From Marthasterias glacialis (lineage: Eukaryota > Echinodermata > Asteroidea > Forcipulatida > Asteriidae), in the NCBI GenBank assembly GCA_911728455.2, contig OU452226.1:14401938-14465937 (forward strand): a stretch of 64,000 nt of DNA, written 5' to 3'. Positions 23,165-33,850 of the stretch are shown one piece after another. The notes beneath the pieces are model-generated. The model was given only the letters and a program-made list of their open reading frames with translations. It ran no database searches and was not told where the DNA came from. How positions within the stretch are numbered: position 1 is the first letter of the stretch; every line of letters starts with the position of its first letter. Made by a program: the position numbers and the translations under genes.

Positions 23165-23955
23165 TACTAATTGGAAGTTCTTATAGCGCCCGATCACAAC
23201 CGACGACGTGTGTCTCAAAGCGCTCATTGTATTTTACGACAGGTATGCAGGGCTACAAAAGATTTGAACTATGAGACCCCTTTATATAACACCTTGAAAG
23301 GGTTTTCAAGGTGATGTGGTAAAATCTGCAGCCAACCATGCCAGAAACATCACGGCAAGCCATAGATAAGTGCACTGGGTTCTTTTATGTGCATTAAGCC
23401 CCAGCTCAACATTGGTAAGAAGGAAAACGTAAATGCTCACAGATTTGCATTAACCTTACATGGTATGAAGATAACGATTGTTGAAAACTTTCCTTGAAAT
23501 ATTTCTGCCGGAAGTGTTATCATTTTTTAAATAATAAATGAAATAGGATCCAAAATTAGTTTTCGTCTCAGTGAGACGGAAATTCTGCCTAGACATGTAG
23601 GAATGCGTACAAAAATGCCGAATGCATTTTTACCGCTTTCTCGCAAATGAAACAACGAAATGAGCTGAAATTTTCACAGGTTGGTTTTATTATCTTGATT
23701 TGTGCACAGAATGGAAGCATTTACAGTCAGTTTACAAATGCTGAACTGGGGCTTTAAACAGCACATAGGACCTACATGAATATGTACAGAATGTATGGCT
23801 TAATTAATAATCCCTTACCATCCCATCCGACTGATCAAGCAATTACGGTTAAGTGTCTTGCTCAAGGACACAACAAGTGCCATGACCAGGAACCTGACCT
23901 ACACACTGACAAACACCAGAACTTGAGTCTGGTGCACTAGACCACTCGGCCAAGA
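23165..23955 (-). repeat. SINE family L interrupted by a TTAA-flanked MITE
   Basis: The body parts 23165-23397 (GCGCCCGATCACAACCGACG.., CTGCAGCCAACCATGCC) and 23754-23955 (AAGTGTCTTGCTCAAGGAC.., GGTGCACTAGACCACTCGGC) are collinear with the 5041 copy. The split falls at TGTGCATTAA. Confidence 0.75.
23398..23753. mobile_element. TTAA-A MITE, 356 bp, inside SINE L
   Basis: Flanked by TTAA at 23394-23397 and 23754-23757. Ends GCCCCAGCTCAACATTGG and the inverse AGCCCCAGTTCAGCATTTG are alike, both leading to GTAAATGC. TTAA targets are typical of piggyBac-type (or Kolobok) transposases; no transposase is encoded. Confidence 0.8.
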
Positions 23956-24237
23956 CACTCCACTCCAGTCTAAGAAAGATTACCTGCACAGTAAGTATGA
24001 TGTACAAAATGTACCACCACCTTCATTGCTTCAGCGTAACGGCCTACATTTGTACATGTACCACACAATCATGTAGGGATATATGCATCCCTCCGAAGCC
24101 TCTTTTGTATATTGTGCTCAATAAATCGTTAAATCATTTAATGCTTAAGTTTTCCATCTTGAATTACCTTTACAAAACATTCTATAAACTTGATTATGGT
24201 GCATAGTTTGGGTCTTAATCAAGAAAATAAGTTTTAA

Positions 24238-24576
24238 AGTCCCATCTCAACATTGATAAAGAGTCTGTAAATGCTTCCATTCTTTGCACAAATCAAGATA
24301 TTTGTAACAAAACCAACCTGTGAAAATGTCAGCTCATTTCGTTGTTTCATTTGCGAGAAAACAGTTTTTGTACATATTTCTATTGGCAGAGTTTTCGTCT
24401 CACTGAGATGAAAACTAGTTTTGGATCTTATTTCATTTATTACTAAGAAACAATAACACTTCAGGCAGAAATATTTCAAGGAACGTTTTCTACCATCATT
24501 ATCTTTATACCATCTAAGGTATATGTAAATCTGTGGACATTTATGTTTTTCTTCTTACCAGTGTTGAGCTGGGGCT
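24238..24576. mobile_element. TTAA-A MITE, second copy, 339 bp
   Basis: TTAA at 24234-24237 and 24577-24580. Ends AGTCCCATCTCAACATTG and inverse AGCCCCAGCTCAACACTGG. Inner sequence is the inverse of the 23398 copy, so the two face each other about 480 bp apart. Confidence 0.8.
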
Positions 24577-24649
24577 TTAATCAAACAGCTTATCTGGTAC
24601 GACATCGGCGATAACAGTTTGGTCTGAGATCTTGCCATCAACTTTTCAT

Positions 24650-24846
24650 ACGAAGAAAGGGGAGCACATCTTTAAACTTATCCAGTCGTAATTTTTTTAT
24701 GTAATTTTGATTTTGCATTGCAGTTACATGTATGACACAAAATGTAAAAACTTCTCATCCAAGTATGACTTGAGCACTATCTTGCCTGCCAGGAAATACA
24801 CTGGAGCGCACAAGATCACTCTTTCTGTAAACAAGGTGTTATGCAG
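24650..24846. repeat. Dispersed repeat G (copy 1)
   Basis: TGACACAAAATGTAAAAAC, TATCTTGCCTGCCAGGAA, AAGATCACTCTTTCTGTAAA and CAAGGTGTTA align in order with 33655-33850. Class unknown. Confidence 0.5.
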
Positions 24847-24874
24847 GCCTGATATTTCATGGAGGCGACTAATG

Positions 24875-25056
24875 CAATAGACCTTTATCATGGTGCGGCC
24901 ATCTTGATTTTCTCCCATTCAAACCAATGTAACCAAACCGAGGCAGGAAGGGTAAATAGTCTGGTTCCTTTTTGTACAATGAAAATTAGCATCTATTACT
25001 GTTATTGGATACAGGGAACATGACCAAGATGGTGGCAGCATGATAAAGGTCTATTG
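24875..25056. mobile_element. Tc1/mariner-like MITE, 182 bp
   Basis: Ends TAGACCTTTATCATGGTGCG and inverse TAGACCTTTATCATGCTGCC. It splits a copy of repeat F, and the restored target centres on TA, the Tc1/mariner target. Relatives: 6233-6415, 39600-39770 and fragments near 2640, 12880 and 62300. Confidence 0.7.
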
Positions 25057-25165
25057 CCCCCATGCCCCTGGTCATTCCCTTGGTGCCCTTGAAATGTTCC
25101 AGCAGGAATTTAAAGTCCCCCATAGAGGTGCCCTCTACTAAGGAAAAACTACCTTGCCCAAACAA
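25057..25165 (-). repeat. Repeat F (right part)
   Basis: CATGCCCCTGGTCATTCC, TTGGTGCCCTTGAAATG and GAGGTGCCCTCTACTAAGG define the family. Its left edge (24846-24874) lies on the other side of the Tc1-like MITE. Confidence 0.6.
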
Positions 25166-25227
25166 GAACGAAGAGTCAAGCCTGGTAATAGTCTACACTG
25201 TACAGCATCTTGATTTGAAGGGACATC

Positions 25228-25270
25228 AAGCAAACATTAATAGTAATAATAATAATAACAATAATAATAC
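25228..25270. repeat. (AAT)n microsatellite
   Basis: Interrupted AAT/AAC repeats. Confidence 0.75.
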
Positions 25271-26112
25271 CAAGCATTTCAATTTATTGTATGTTCTACT
25301 TTGTAAACAAAATCACAGCGCTAGCATTTAAGTGAATCAGAAGAAGTGATATCAAATGATTCATTAAGAAATAGGTAGGTTTTGAGGTATCTTCAATTGT
25401 ACGATCGAGCTAGCCGGCTTAGTGTGTATGGGGGTATTGTTCCACCCCTTAAGCAGCAGAGACTGTGAATGCTCCGTCTCCGGCACGATTGTGAGTTCTT
25501 GGGTGTTAAACGGAAAGGATCCAAATTAGAGCGGGGATTATGTCGAGATGGTTGATGTCGTCGAAGACAGTTTACAATGTTATCCGGTGACTGATTGATG
25601 AACGTTTTTATAGACAAGTTAAATAATCATGATTTACCAATGGTTGTACCCAAAGATGACACCAAAAATATATATATTTAAAAAAAAAAAAAAAAAAGAC
25701 TTGTCTCAACAGATTGCATAAGTTTCCAGCCAGACACAACCTCTGCTAGCCCCAGGCATGCGTAGGTTGTTAACCTATATAATCCGTTCATCAATCAATA
25801 CGTTTGTGTGAGCGTCAATTCCGCCTCGGGCAAAAACAATTTTACAGAGTTTACTGTATGCATATGTTTTGTCGGAGTTATTTATTTATGTCCACACCCT
25901 TTGTAAAGGAGGGTTGTTAGCTAGACCTTGTTTTCATTTGACACTGAAACTGTTTTCAGTCCAAAGCACAGATTCCAGTTGACAAAAGGTTTATACAAAT
26001 TGTATACTGTACACAACCGGAAGTTATACCTGTACTTCTTTCTGATTTGAGTATACAAACACGCCGCGTTTACACGCGATACACATGCACCAGCCAGCAA
26101 CAGTGTACAAGG
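25271..26112. other. No recognisable feature
   Basis: Unique-looking sequence; a poly(A) run at 25680-25697 is the only landmark I can name. Confidence 0.35.
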
Positions 26113-26295
26113 CCCAATTTCACAGTGCTGCTTAAGCACAAAAAAAGTAGCTAAGCACAACAAAGTTATGATTACCGGCCAACAGTCAAAATACCATGAT
26201 ACACATCTACCGTCTGTGACTGGTATCCTGCTCATTTTTGCTAAGCAGAAAATTGCTCAGCAATATTTGCTGCTTAAGCAACTCTACTGAATTGA
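26113..26295. mobile_element. Palindromic MITE, GGGCCCAATTTCAT family
   Basis: GGCCCAATTTCACAGTGCTG..CTTAAGCAC at one end, TGCTTAAGCAACTCTACTGA at the other, with the family middle ACTGGTATCCTGCTCATTTT and GCTAAGCAGAAAATTGCT. Confidence 0.7.
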
Positions 26296-26337
26296 GCACA
26301 GTTTGTGACATATAATACATCCAACCAGCACATTGTT

Positions 26338-26361
26338 CGGGAGGGGGGGGGGGGGGGGGGA
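26338..26361. repeat. Poly(G) tract
   Basis: About 20 G in a row. Similar G/C runs occur at 5520, 9071, 35237, 37303, 39126, 45470, 45790, 47657, 48329, 51218 and 63548. Confidence 0.9.
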
Positions 26362-26550
26362 CTTTCCCCATTTCCCACGGATGCATTATATCATCCCCAC
26401 AACAACCATTCCCGGAACTACGTTTGCCCCCTTTCTGTAGCAAACAGGTGTTAGCAAACAGGAGGCCTTGAACGTCGTTCTTGAAGGGATACAGCAATAT
26501 TCCCCAGTAAAGGGCACTAAATATGTATTACAACTTTCATCTCATCTCAT

Positions 26551-26673
26551 CTAAGCGCTTGCATCAAGTACATCTGACATTGCGTACTGTTTCTTCCACT
26601 GTTCTCTATCTCTCTCTCTTTCTCTGTCCTGCTATGTGCCAGGTGTGCCGGTCCCTGATGTTGAGAACAACGA
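26551..26673 (-). mobile_element. LINE 3' end, downstream piece
   Basis: The minus strand encodes NIRDRHTWHIAGQRKRERDR then EQWKKQYAMSDVLDASA and TAG at 26553-26551. This matches the C-terminus of RTE-like non-LTR reverse-transcriptase ORFs as I know them. The (ATGAG)n-type tail (26536-26550) fits the microsatellite-like 3' tails of such LINEs. Confidence 0.65.
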
Positions 26674-27157
26674 GGGTGCACTACACTAAATAGGTCAAAA
26701 ATCGTGCACCAAACTGATTATCATAATTTGCAAACCCACAACTTTTTTTGAATAACAATATTTTGGGGGTCATGCAATTAATATATTGTGTCATTATGCT
26801 TAGTTATCACAACCTGGGGGTTCCTTACTTCAAGTTTTGGGTAGACTTGATAAAGTTTGGCTTTAAAGATGGTCCTATTTGGCCCGGGAAGTGGAGGGAT
26901 GCTTCATGAAAAGTGGCAGCAAGTCGGTGTGGGAAAAATCACATTTTTCGGGGGTGTTTTTTTCTTGGGGCAATTAGCAAAAATTCTCAACTGCTAACCT
27001 ACTAAAATTTGAACAGAAAACCGAAGTTCAGTTGTCAGTAAATATATTTGGTTTGTTTCCTAGAGGCTGAGAGACTTTCATGTATTTTTTGGGGTATTTT
27101 TGAATATTTAGCATTTAGCATTGGTTGCTATGGGAGTTTATTTAGTGTGGTGCACCC
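26674..27157. mobile_element. Inverted-repeat DNA element, 484 bp, inserted in a LINE
   Basis: Ends GGGTGCACTACACTAAATA and inverse GGGTGCACCACACTAAATA differ at one base. Flanked by AACGA at 26669-26673 and 27158-27162, a clean 5-bp duplication that interrupts the LINE frame. No protein is encoded. The 5-bp target is compatible with Transib-type elements, but the ends do not settle the family. Confidence 0.8.
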
Positions 27158-27306
27158 AACGACTGTCAGGTCATTGTTGACTCTTTTCACCTCTTGGCAG
27201 CTTGTGGTTCATGGATACTTTCCACAAGCGCTTGCTTGGCCGCTGTCTCATCGGGCACTCTGAGGAGATGGCCTGTCCATCTCAGAATTCTTTTAGCGAT
27301 GATGAC
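27158..27306 (-). mobile_element. LINE 3' end, upstream piece
   Basis: The minus strand encodes RILRWTGHLLRVPDETAA then KQALVESIHEPQAAKR, the RW.GH..R.PD motif common near the C-terminus of non-LTR reverse-transcriptase ORFs. After AAKR the frame shifts, then reads NNDLTVV across the insertion into the 26551 piece. The 5' part of the LINE is absent. Confidence 0.65.
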
Positions 27307-27402
27307 ACTCCAAAAGTTTCCCATTGGTTTTTCTCAGAGAGCACTTTGTTTGACAACCTTTTACAACTTTACTTTGATTGATTGTGAGAGCAACTTGTAG
27401 TA

Positions 27403-28067
27403 GGGTTTACAAGGTGATGAGGTGCAATCTGCAGCCAACCATGCCGCAAACATCAGGGCAAACTCCTCCTCTTAAAGGCACTTTACAGGATTGGTAAGGA
27501 TAAAAAACATTTAATTGTTTAGTTTCAGTCTGGCAGTTTACTGTTGATGAAGTTGGTACTAGAGCTGATTTTTCTGTGAAATATTTCCCTCTGAAATGCT
27601 GTCATTTTCGAGAAAACTGTAATGAAAACCTAAAAAAAAAAAAAAAAAAAAAAAACCTGCTGATTTTGGTTGTAACAATTGAAATTATGGATAACATGTG
27701 TTTACATGCTGAAAAGTGTGCACGGTTTTTCACTATTTTCTCCTGACTCAGACGACGGATTGAGCCCAAATTTTCCCAGGCTTTGTTATTTCCATGTACA
27801 TTTTGAATCAGACAAAGTAAGAACACTTCACTTTCAGCTTTACCAATCCCGTATAATGCCTTTAACAAGTGTACTGGGTTCTTTTATGTTTATTACACGA
27901 CACAGGGGACCTATGCTTTACCTTCCATACAAAGAACGAAGCATTTATGGTTTAGTGTCTTGCTCAAGGACACAAGTGCCATGACTGGGAGCCGAACCCA
28001 CACTCTGACAAGACTAGTTTGAGTCCAGTGCACTATACTGCTGGGACACGACACTCCACTACTGCAC
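27403..28067 (-). repeat. SINE family L interrupted by a TTAA-B MITE
   Basis: Parts 27403-27475 (GTGCAATCTGCAGCCAACC) and 27862-28067 (AAGTGTACTGGGTTC.., GTGTGGGTTCGGCTCCCAG on the minus strand) bracket the MITE. The class II-like tRNA head is eroded. Confidence 0.7.
27476..27861. mobile_element. TTAA-B MITE, 386 bp, inside SINE L
   Basis: TTAA at 27472-27475 and 27862-27865. Ends AGGCACTTTACAGGATTGG and inverse AGGCATTATACGGGATTGG. The marker CTCAGACGACGGATTGAGCC recurs at 42585 (inverse) and 49720. A run of about 22 A (27634-27655) sits inside. Confidence 0.8.
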
Positions 28068-28084
28068 CCTTTCAACAATACTAC

Positions 28085-28300
28085 AGTGTCTTCCTTAAAC
28101 TTCAACAGTGAACCGCTGGACAGATGCAATACAAAACACCTGAGGACCAGTAAAAAAAAAAAACCTCTGTCCGAATGGTCCAAGTGGCCTACTTCATTGC
28201 TGCCCACAGCTCCCTGTGAAATATTGCTGGCACAGTCATGTTGCGTCAAAGTCCATGAAAATGGACTGGTGCACAAGCTGGCAGACTCACAATAAAATGA
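28085..28300. repeat. Dispersed repeat D
   Basis: ACCTGAGGACCAGTA, CCGAATGGTCCAAGTGGCC and GCTGCCCACAG recur at 28405-28640 and 45150-45260 in altered form. Class unknown. Confidence 0.45.
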
Positions 28301-28404
28301 CAAGCTTTACATGTCAGTCACCTGTCCCTCTAGACTGTCTTACATGTACATGGTTATAGCAAGTGTCTCGATCCATACAAATATTCTACATGCTATAGAT
28401 GAGT

Positions 28405-28640
28405 TTAGGAATCCAGCGTTCTCCCCTAACAGTGGTCCGCTGACCAAATGCTTGTTAAAACATCTAAGGACCAGTCGGTATTCTTACCAAGTGGTCCGGC
28501 TGGCTACTTTAGTGTTAAAACACGTCCCTATTTAGTATGAAATAGGGACCAGTGTACGTAAACGCTGGCGGGACCAGTGAAATGACAAGCTAACTAGTCC
28601 TGCTGGCCAGTCACTGAACAAGTTAAGGGCAAACCCTGGG
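28405..28640. repeat. Dispersed repeat D, second copy
   Basis: GTGGTCCGCTGACCAAATG, CTAAGGACCAGTCGGTATTC and AAGTGGTCCGGCTGGCTAC; the pattern is itself partly repeated inside the copy. Confidence 0.45.
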
Positions 28641-29710
28641 AATCGGTATATACACCAATGCTAATGCTACATTGCTGATTGCAATATACATGTACCTGTT
28701 CAGTACATTCCTTCATTTACATTCCCTTGTATGCCCGGAAGAAGGACGTGACAAAAGTTACAGGAGAAAGGGCATCCAAGCAATTACTTTGCAAACTTGT
28801 CTTTGAAGAAAACTGAGCATGAAAGTTTGATCTGCTTTCTGCCATTCATAAGTAGTTAAAGGAAGATTTAATTCTGCATGGGAATGGGAAAACATGTACG
28901 ATGTACAAAAATGGAACAGTAATGCCATATTTGTTTTAGTCGGGGCCATTTTACTGCTAACACAGCCTTCTGTTACTGCTGTCGGAGTCTGATTGTGTAC
29001 GTAAATCAGTGCACGAAACTGCCAATTAGTACAAGAACATTGAAAACACTTACACACACATATGAACGTACGTACGTACATACGTACGTTCGAAGGAGGG
29101 GTTAACACCAAAACAAAACAAAAGAATATGAACAACCCAAACATGGTACCACAAATGAAAGAATGTGTAAGAATAATAGGAAAAAAAATCAATGGAAGTG
29201 TTAGGTCTAATGTTTAAGCAATGGAAATAAAATAAAGTTTATTTTTATTTGCATCTTTTAACCACACGACGAAAAATATTTCAAACTAAACGAGGAAGTA
29301 AACAATTTCAAAAGACATTGCAACTTTGTATTTGCAAAAAAAAAAAAACAAACAAGAGGAAACAGTGTTTGGCACACAAAACTTTTTCAGTGTTGTTCAA
29401 TTAGTTTTCTATGGCACTTTCTATGAAGAAAACAAAAGAGTAAATCAGCCGATCAGCTGAAAGCTTACATGTACATGCCTGTTTCACAAAAAAACAAATA
29501 TGTGTCGTCAAAAAGGTAAACTTATGCCCAAGTCCCCCCCCAAAAAAATAAATAATAATAAATAATAATAATATTTTTTAAAAGTGACAAAATACAGGTT
29601 CATCAAACCTTCCCTTTTCTAAACCACTGGGAAAATAACTCTCATAAATAAATGTAACTTTGTACAAATGAGTAAAAGACCAGTAACTGTAAATGAAAAT
29701 CTCTGAGTAT
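28641..29710. other. No gene seen; ACGT-rich palindrome at 29067-29091
   Basis: AACGTACGTACGTACATACG is part of a near-perfect self-complementary tract. The rest is A-rich with TAA-type repeats (29545-29570). Confidence 0.4.
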
Positions 29711-29829
29711 TAGGCGATTTCCGAATGATTGGCTGCAGCTTCAGCTGGATTACCATGTTATCACATGTTTTGAAGCACAGGCTGCCCTTAGCAATAGCTG
29801 CTGCCGCAGCCGCCAATTCGAACACTGCC
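29711..29829. mobile_element. TTAGGCC-family MITE, degenerate copy
   Basis: TAGGCGATTTCCGAATGATT and the inverse of AATTCGAACACTGCC pair, with inner arms of GCTGCAGC/GCTGCCGCAGC. Related to 46399-46526 and 51970-52091. Confidence 0.55.
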
Positions 29830-29945
29830 GAAAAACTTGTGATGTACAAGTTCCATATGTCATAACATCCATGATGTACTACTCTAAGAATCTACACCAC
29901 AACGAATAGGCCTCCAACCTGAACTGTGAACACTAGAGAAAACTG

Positions 29946-29973
29946 CCCTGCACACCCACACACACACACACAC
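29946..29973. repeat. (CA)n microsatellite
   Basis: Short CA run with flanking CCCACA variants. Confidence 0.7.
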
Positions 29974-30256
29974 CCCAAGCCCACAAGTGTCTAATGGCCT
30001 CCAATCGTGGACCCTCCTTTCTTCAACTCTGTCCTGACAAACGTGGACCCCATTGTTTTCCTTTGTGATAGCAATCATGGACCTATTGTCCCTTTTGTTG
30101 TAAGTCCTCAGTTCGAATGTCACTACAAGTACATGATGCACACACAAAACTTTCACTTTTTTTTTTACTAAACATGAAAAGGGGAAATCAGCTGATCGTT
30201 GCTCACTTCAGACAGCCGGTAACCACAAAACAATTGCAGCAAAAATGAGTTACCAG

Positions 30257-30408
30257 GGACCTTTTTCAAACCAGGGCTTGAGCGGTTGAGCCTCGGCTCG
30301 GGCTCGGTCTCCGTCATCAATTTTGGAGCAGTGCGTACTTTGCACCGGTGCGTTAACAACAACCGGAGACCAAAGACCAAAGCCTGGAGCCCGAACAGAA
30401 ACGCCCCC
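30257..30408. mobile_element. AGGGCCTTTTCC-end element, degenerate copy
   Basis: GACCTTTTTCAAACCAGGGC at the left, then GGCTCGGGCTCGGTCTCCG and ATCAATTTTGGAGCAGTGCG, the latter shared with 54713-54851. The right end is poor. Confidence 0.5.
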
Positions 30409-30890
30409 TGTTCATCACATTGTTTGGACTGGTGCCTTGCTATGTTTTTGGTTATCAAATAAATTATCAATAAAATGGAAAAAATGAAATAAAAACTGAT
30501 ATGCGAGAAAAAAGAAATTTAACTTCTGAGGAGACATACATGTACTTGCACTTCCAAGTCAAACTTACTGAATGATAGCTACATTGTGTAATCATCAAAA
30601 TATGGGAAAAGCTCAAAAGCGCACTGTTTATAAAGTCCACACTGGTACAAATCCTCCAGAGAAATATTTATGTCTGAAACACTGTCAATGTTGAGAAAAT
30701 AACAAATGAAAATCCCAAGTGACCATTACTTGTTTAGATTTGCCACAATCTAAATTTGCCCGATATGTAACTTCGCATAAAATTCTTGGCAACAAATATA
30801 ACCCTATTTTACGTTGTTTTCACTAAAGTACAATCACCGAATTTGAAGCAATAAACCACACAGGAAACTGAAAGGGTAAATTTTCAATTA

Positions 30891-31040
30891 AATTTTGGGG
30901 TGAACAAAGAAACTTGACTGGAGCGGGTTGTGAACCTGCCCCACATGGGGCTGGATAGTTCAGTTGGTGTGTTAAGCCGGTGGTCGCAGGTTCAAATCCT
31001 GCTCCAGTCAATTTTCTTTGTTCACCCCAACACAGAATTT
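30891..31040. mobile_element. Fold-back element built around a family T tRNA-like unit
   Basis: The right part holds a tRNA-like unit (30947-31010: GGCTGGATAGTTCAGTTGG, B box GGTTCAAATCC, acceptor TCCAGTC) lacking part of the anticodon arm, then CAATTTTCTTTGTTCACCCC. The left part (30893-30939) is the inverse of its 3' half, so the locus folds into a hairpin with arms of about 47 bp. Confidence 0.7.
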
Positions 31041-31990
31041 GAGGACATTTTTACAGGCTGATTGAATGGTGTGTTTTAAACAGGGGCTCCAAGGTCAAAT
31101 TCAATTTTGTGGTGCACTCACATTTCAAAAGATAGAGTCTTTATGAAAGAGGGGAGAAATAACTCTAAGTCTCTAACCTTACGTTTAGATGGTGTAAAAT
31201 GCCATTTTGTTCGATACTGTTACCAAGCAAAATTTGACACACAACGTCATTGGATGTCAACAACAAACGGCCTGTACATTCCAAAGAGGAATTTTCGCCT
31301 CAGTCAAAAGGTTAAACTCACTGCCATTTTGATTGAATATCACCGAAATTCAGGAATGAACTTTTAAAAAAAACTTCCGTACAAAAATACATTTAAAACG
31401 TAACGTCATTGGACGTTTTTTGATTTTGACAAAATTCACACTGGAAGGGTATCAAATACAATGGCACTGCACACCATTTCAACATGGGGTTGCAGACTTT
31501 TAATATTTTTCCTACTTTCATACGGACTCTATCTATTGGAAAATGAGTTTATCACAAAACTAAGTTTGACCATGAAGCCCCTCTTCAAAGAAAAACTAGG
31601 GGATGTCATTAAGTGCACTTGACCCCCCCCAAAAAAAAAAACCCAAATATTCATGTACTTCCCCTTCTAGCAGACTAATAAACTCAATAAATGAGACCAA
31701 AGATTTCTCACCATCCCAATCTCTCACCTTGATCGGAACAAAAAAACAAAACCACCAACAAAATATTAATTTGTGTTTACACAGCGTGACAAAGTTACAC
31801 GCACCAGTACTACCACCAATGAATGCAAACAAGTTTTGACAACCACTTTACAACAATAAGTGAGAAAAATCAGTGGAAGGGCGAAACAAAACAAAATACA
31901 TACCAACACGTGACCCCCTGGAAAGTCTCCTATAAAACATCACGCTCAGTCCAAGGTATTTGGTCTTTTTGTGTATTGTTTGCATACGGC
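31041..31990. other. No recognisable feature
   Basis: AT-rich sequence; CAACGTCATTGGA recurs at 31242 and 31403 (once as TAACGTCATTGGA), suggesting an old duplicated segment, but I cannot classify it. Confidence 0.35.
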
Positions 31991-32640
31991 TATTCAGCAA
32001 ACGATCCGACGACCACGAAAGGAACACAATAAGAGTTTGAATGAAGCCAATGTCTCGAAGCAGCGTGGAGAACTCAGGCCGGCTGTATCCATCGGCTGGG
32101 TGCAGTCGTTCACTAGCCGATTTAACTCCCCGGGAGTCTGTTGCCAGCGATGCTCAGTGACAGTGCCGTCACTAAGGAATGACTAGTCAGTCACTCAAAG
32201 TGAAAAAGGGATGATAGGACGTAATTAGAAGCCCACTCGTGTTCAACCATTTCCCCAAAAAAGCCCGGGATCCACGCAGGAGAGGCAAAGAGAGATACGT
32301 GCAAGAGCGTGGACACCGAAAAATGAAACAAATCTACGATCATCGCTCTCCGCAAACGAGGGGTTGCTCATCTTACAGCCTGGCCCGCGACAAACAAATC
32401 TATCATTTCAGCTCGAGTAGGTAAATCTGTCTTCGGCTGCCGTCACGTGGTCCGTGGTACGCTTCAACCGGCCAACAAAGAAATTGCCACCTTGTTTTAC
32501 TAAATATCCTCACTGGCGAGTGTATCACTCCCAGGATCGCGTTCACCAGTGAAATTCGCCTGACGTAAAGCGATATGATTAAGACCCGACTGGATGAGAA
32601 ATTTTAGGATGGGCCACTTGCAGAATTTCTGGCCGATGAT
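31990..32640. promoter_or_regulatory. CpG-richer stretch, possible promoter or first exon
   Basis: CpG is visibly denser than in the flanks, with CACGTG at about 32446, GACGTAA-type words and several CGCG/CGATC words. It lies upstream of the zinc-finger gene on that gene's strand, so it could hold a non-coding first exon, but I cannot place a start or donor. Confidence 0.3.
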
Positions 32641-33654
32641 CTATACGGGTAAGCGTGTGAGTAGACAGGTACACTGTATGGATGGTAGCACGGGATAGGG
32701 TGTGCCATGCTATACCTGTCTTTAGCGTTCAAAGTAGCAAGCCGTAGGGGCCCCCGAGGGGCTATTAGTCTTGCCTTCCTGTTAAGAAACTCTCCAAAGT
32801 CCTGCGATGGTCGAGGAAATTAAGGCAATTTGGAGAGCCACGTATCGGATGCAATACGGACATCTGAAAAGCCATCACCATTAAACGAAGAATAAGAAGA
32901 GAGTGAAGCGAGGCAGGGAAGAAGAAAAAAAAATGTAAAGTTCTGCTCTAACCAGATTATATTTTTTCTGCAATAACAGGGCTTGGTTTATAGTGACAAC
33001 TGGTTTAATAGCATTGGTAACTTAAGTTGGCACTCAGTGCAAGTTTTGCAAGTTTGCGAAAAAAATGTTCTTTAACTTTCCTGTACATGTGATACACTTT
33101 TAAGATAAATGGGAAGTGCTTTAAATTACGTTCACGCTGTAATGTTAACAACCAGCTCTGGTGGACAAAAGTATAAGAAAGATGCGGTATTTGTGCACAC
33201 CTACGCGTGCTCATACGCAGAGTTTAACGATTCTACTCTTTCCTTCAAATCTTTTTTTTCCAAATTACAGATCTCTTACGAAAGATATTTACAAGAGATA
33301 CATACATGTAGATCAACCATACAACGCAAAATTTCCAATCTACTCTAGTTATTGCATGTACAGGGTCATGGAAAGTTTCAAAATGTTTCAAAAGAAATAC
33401 AGAAATTGGTATTTTTCCGAGACCCCTCCTACATTCTGGGTAAATAGCTTTCAATAAAAAAATTATTTTCAAGAAGTTTCTACATTAAGGATGTTCGTAA
33501 AATTAGTGCCATCTTCTTCCATCATAGAACATGCAACCTGTGACATCACATGTTCACAAAAGAGCCACAGAGCCTGGACTTCATGCAGACACGATTTGTA
33601 CACAGCTCAATAGAAGAAAACATTAAATCATACATTTTTTTGAGATTACTCTGT

Positions 33655-33850
33655 CTGATTTTTATCAACTTTGGGTAGGAAGAAAGGTGGGCACGTCTCA
33701 AAACTTGTTCAGCTGTAATTTTGTATGGGCCTAACTCTTGAACTTATATGGAAGTTAAGACACAAAGTGTAACATTTTTCCAGTATTTTGCCTGCCAGAA
33801 AGACCCTGGAATAAGGTCACTCTTTTTGTAAACAAAGGTTACATGGCTAC
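33655..33850. repeat. Dispersed repeat G (copy 2)
   Basis: GACACAAAGTGTAACATTTT, TTTTGCCTGCCAGAAAGACC and GGTCACTCTTTTTGTAAACA follow the same order as at 24650-24846. Confidence 0.5.
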
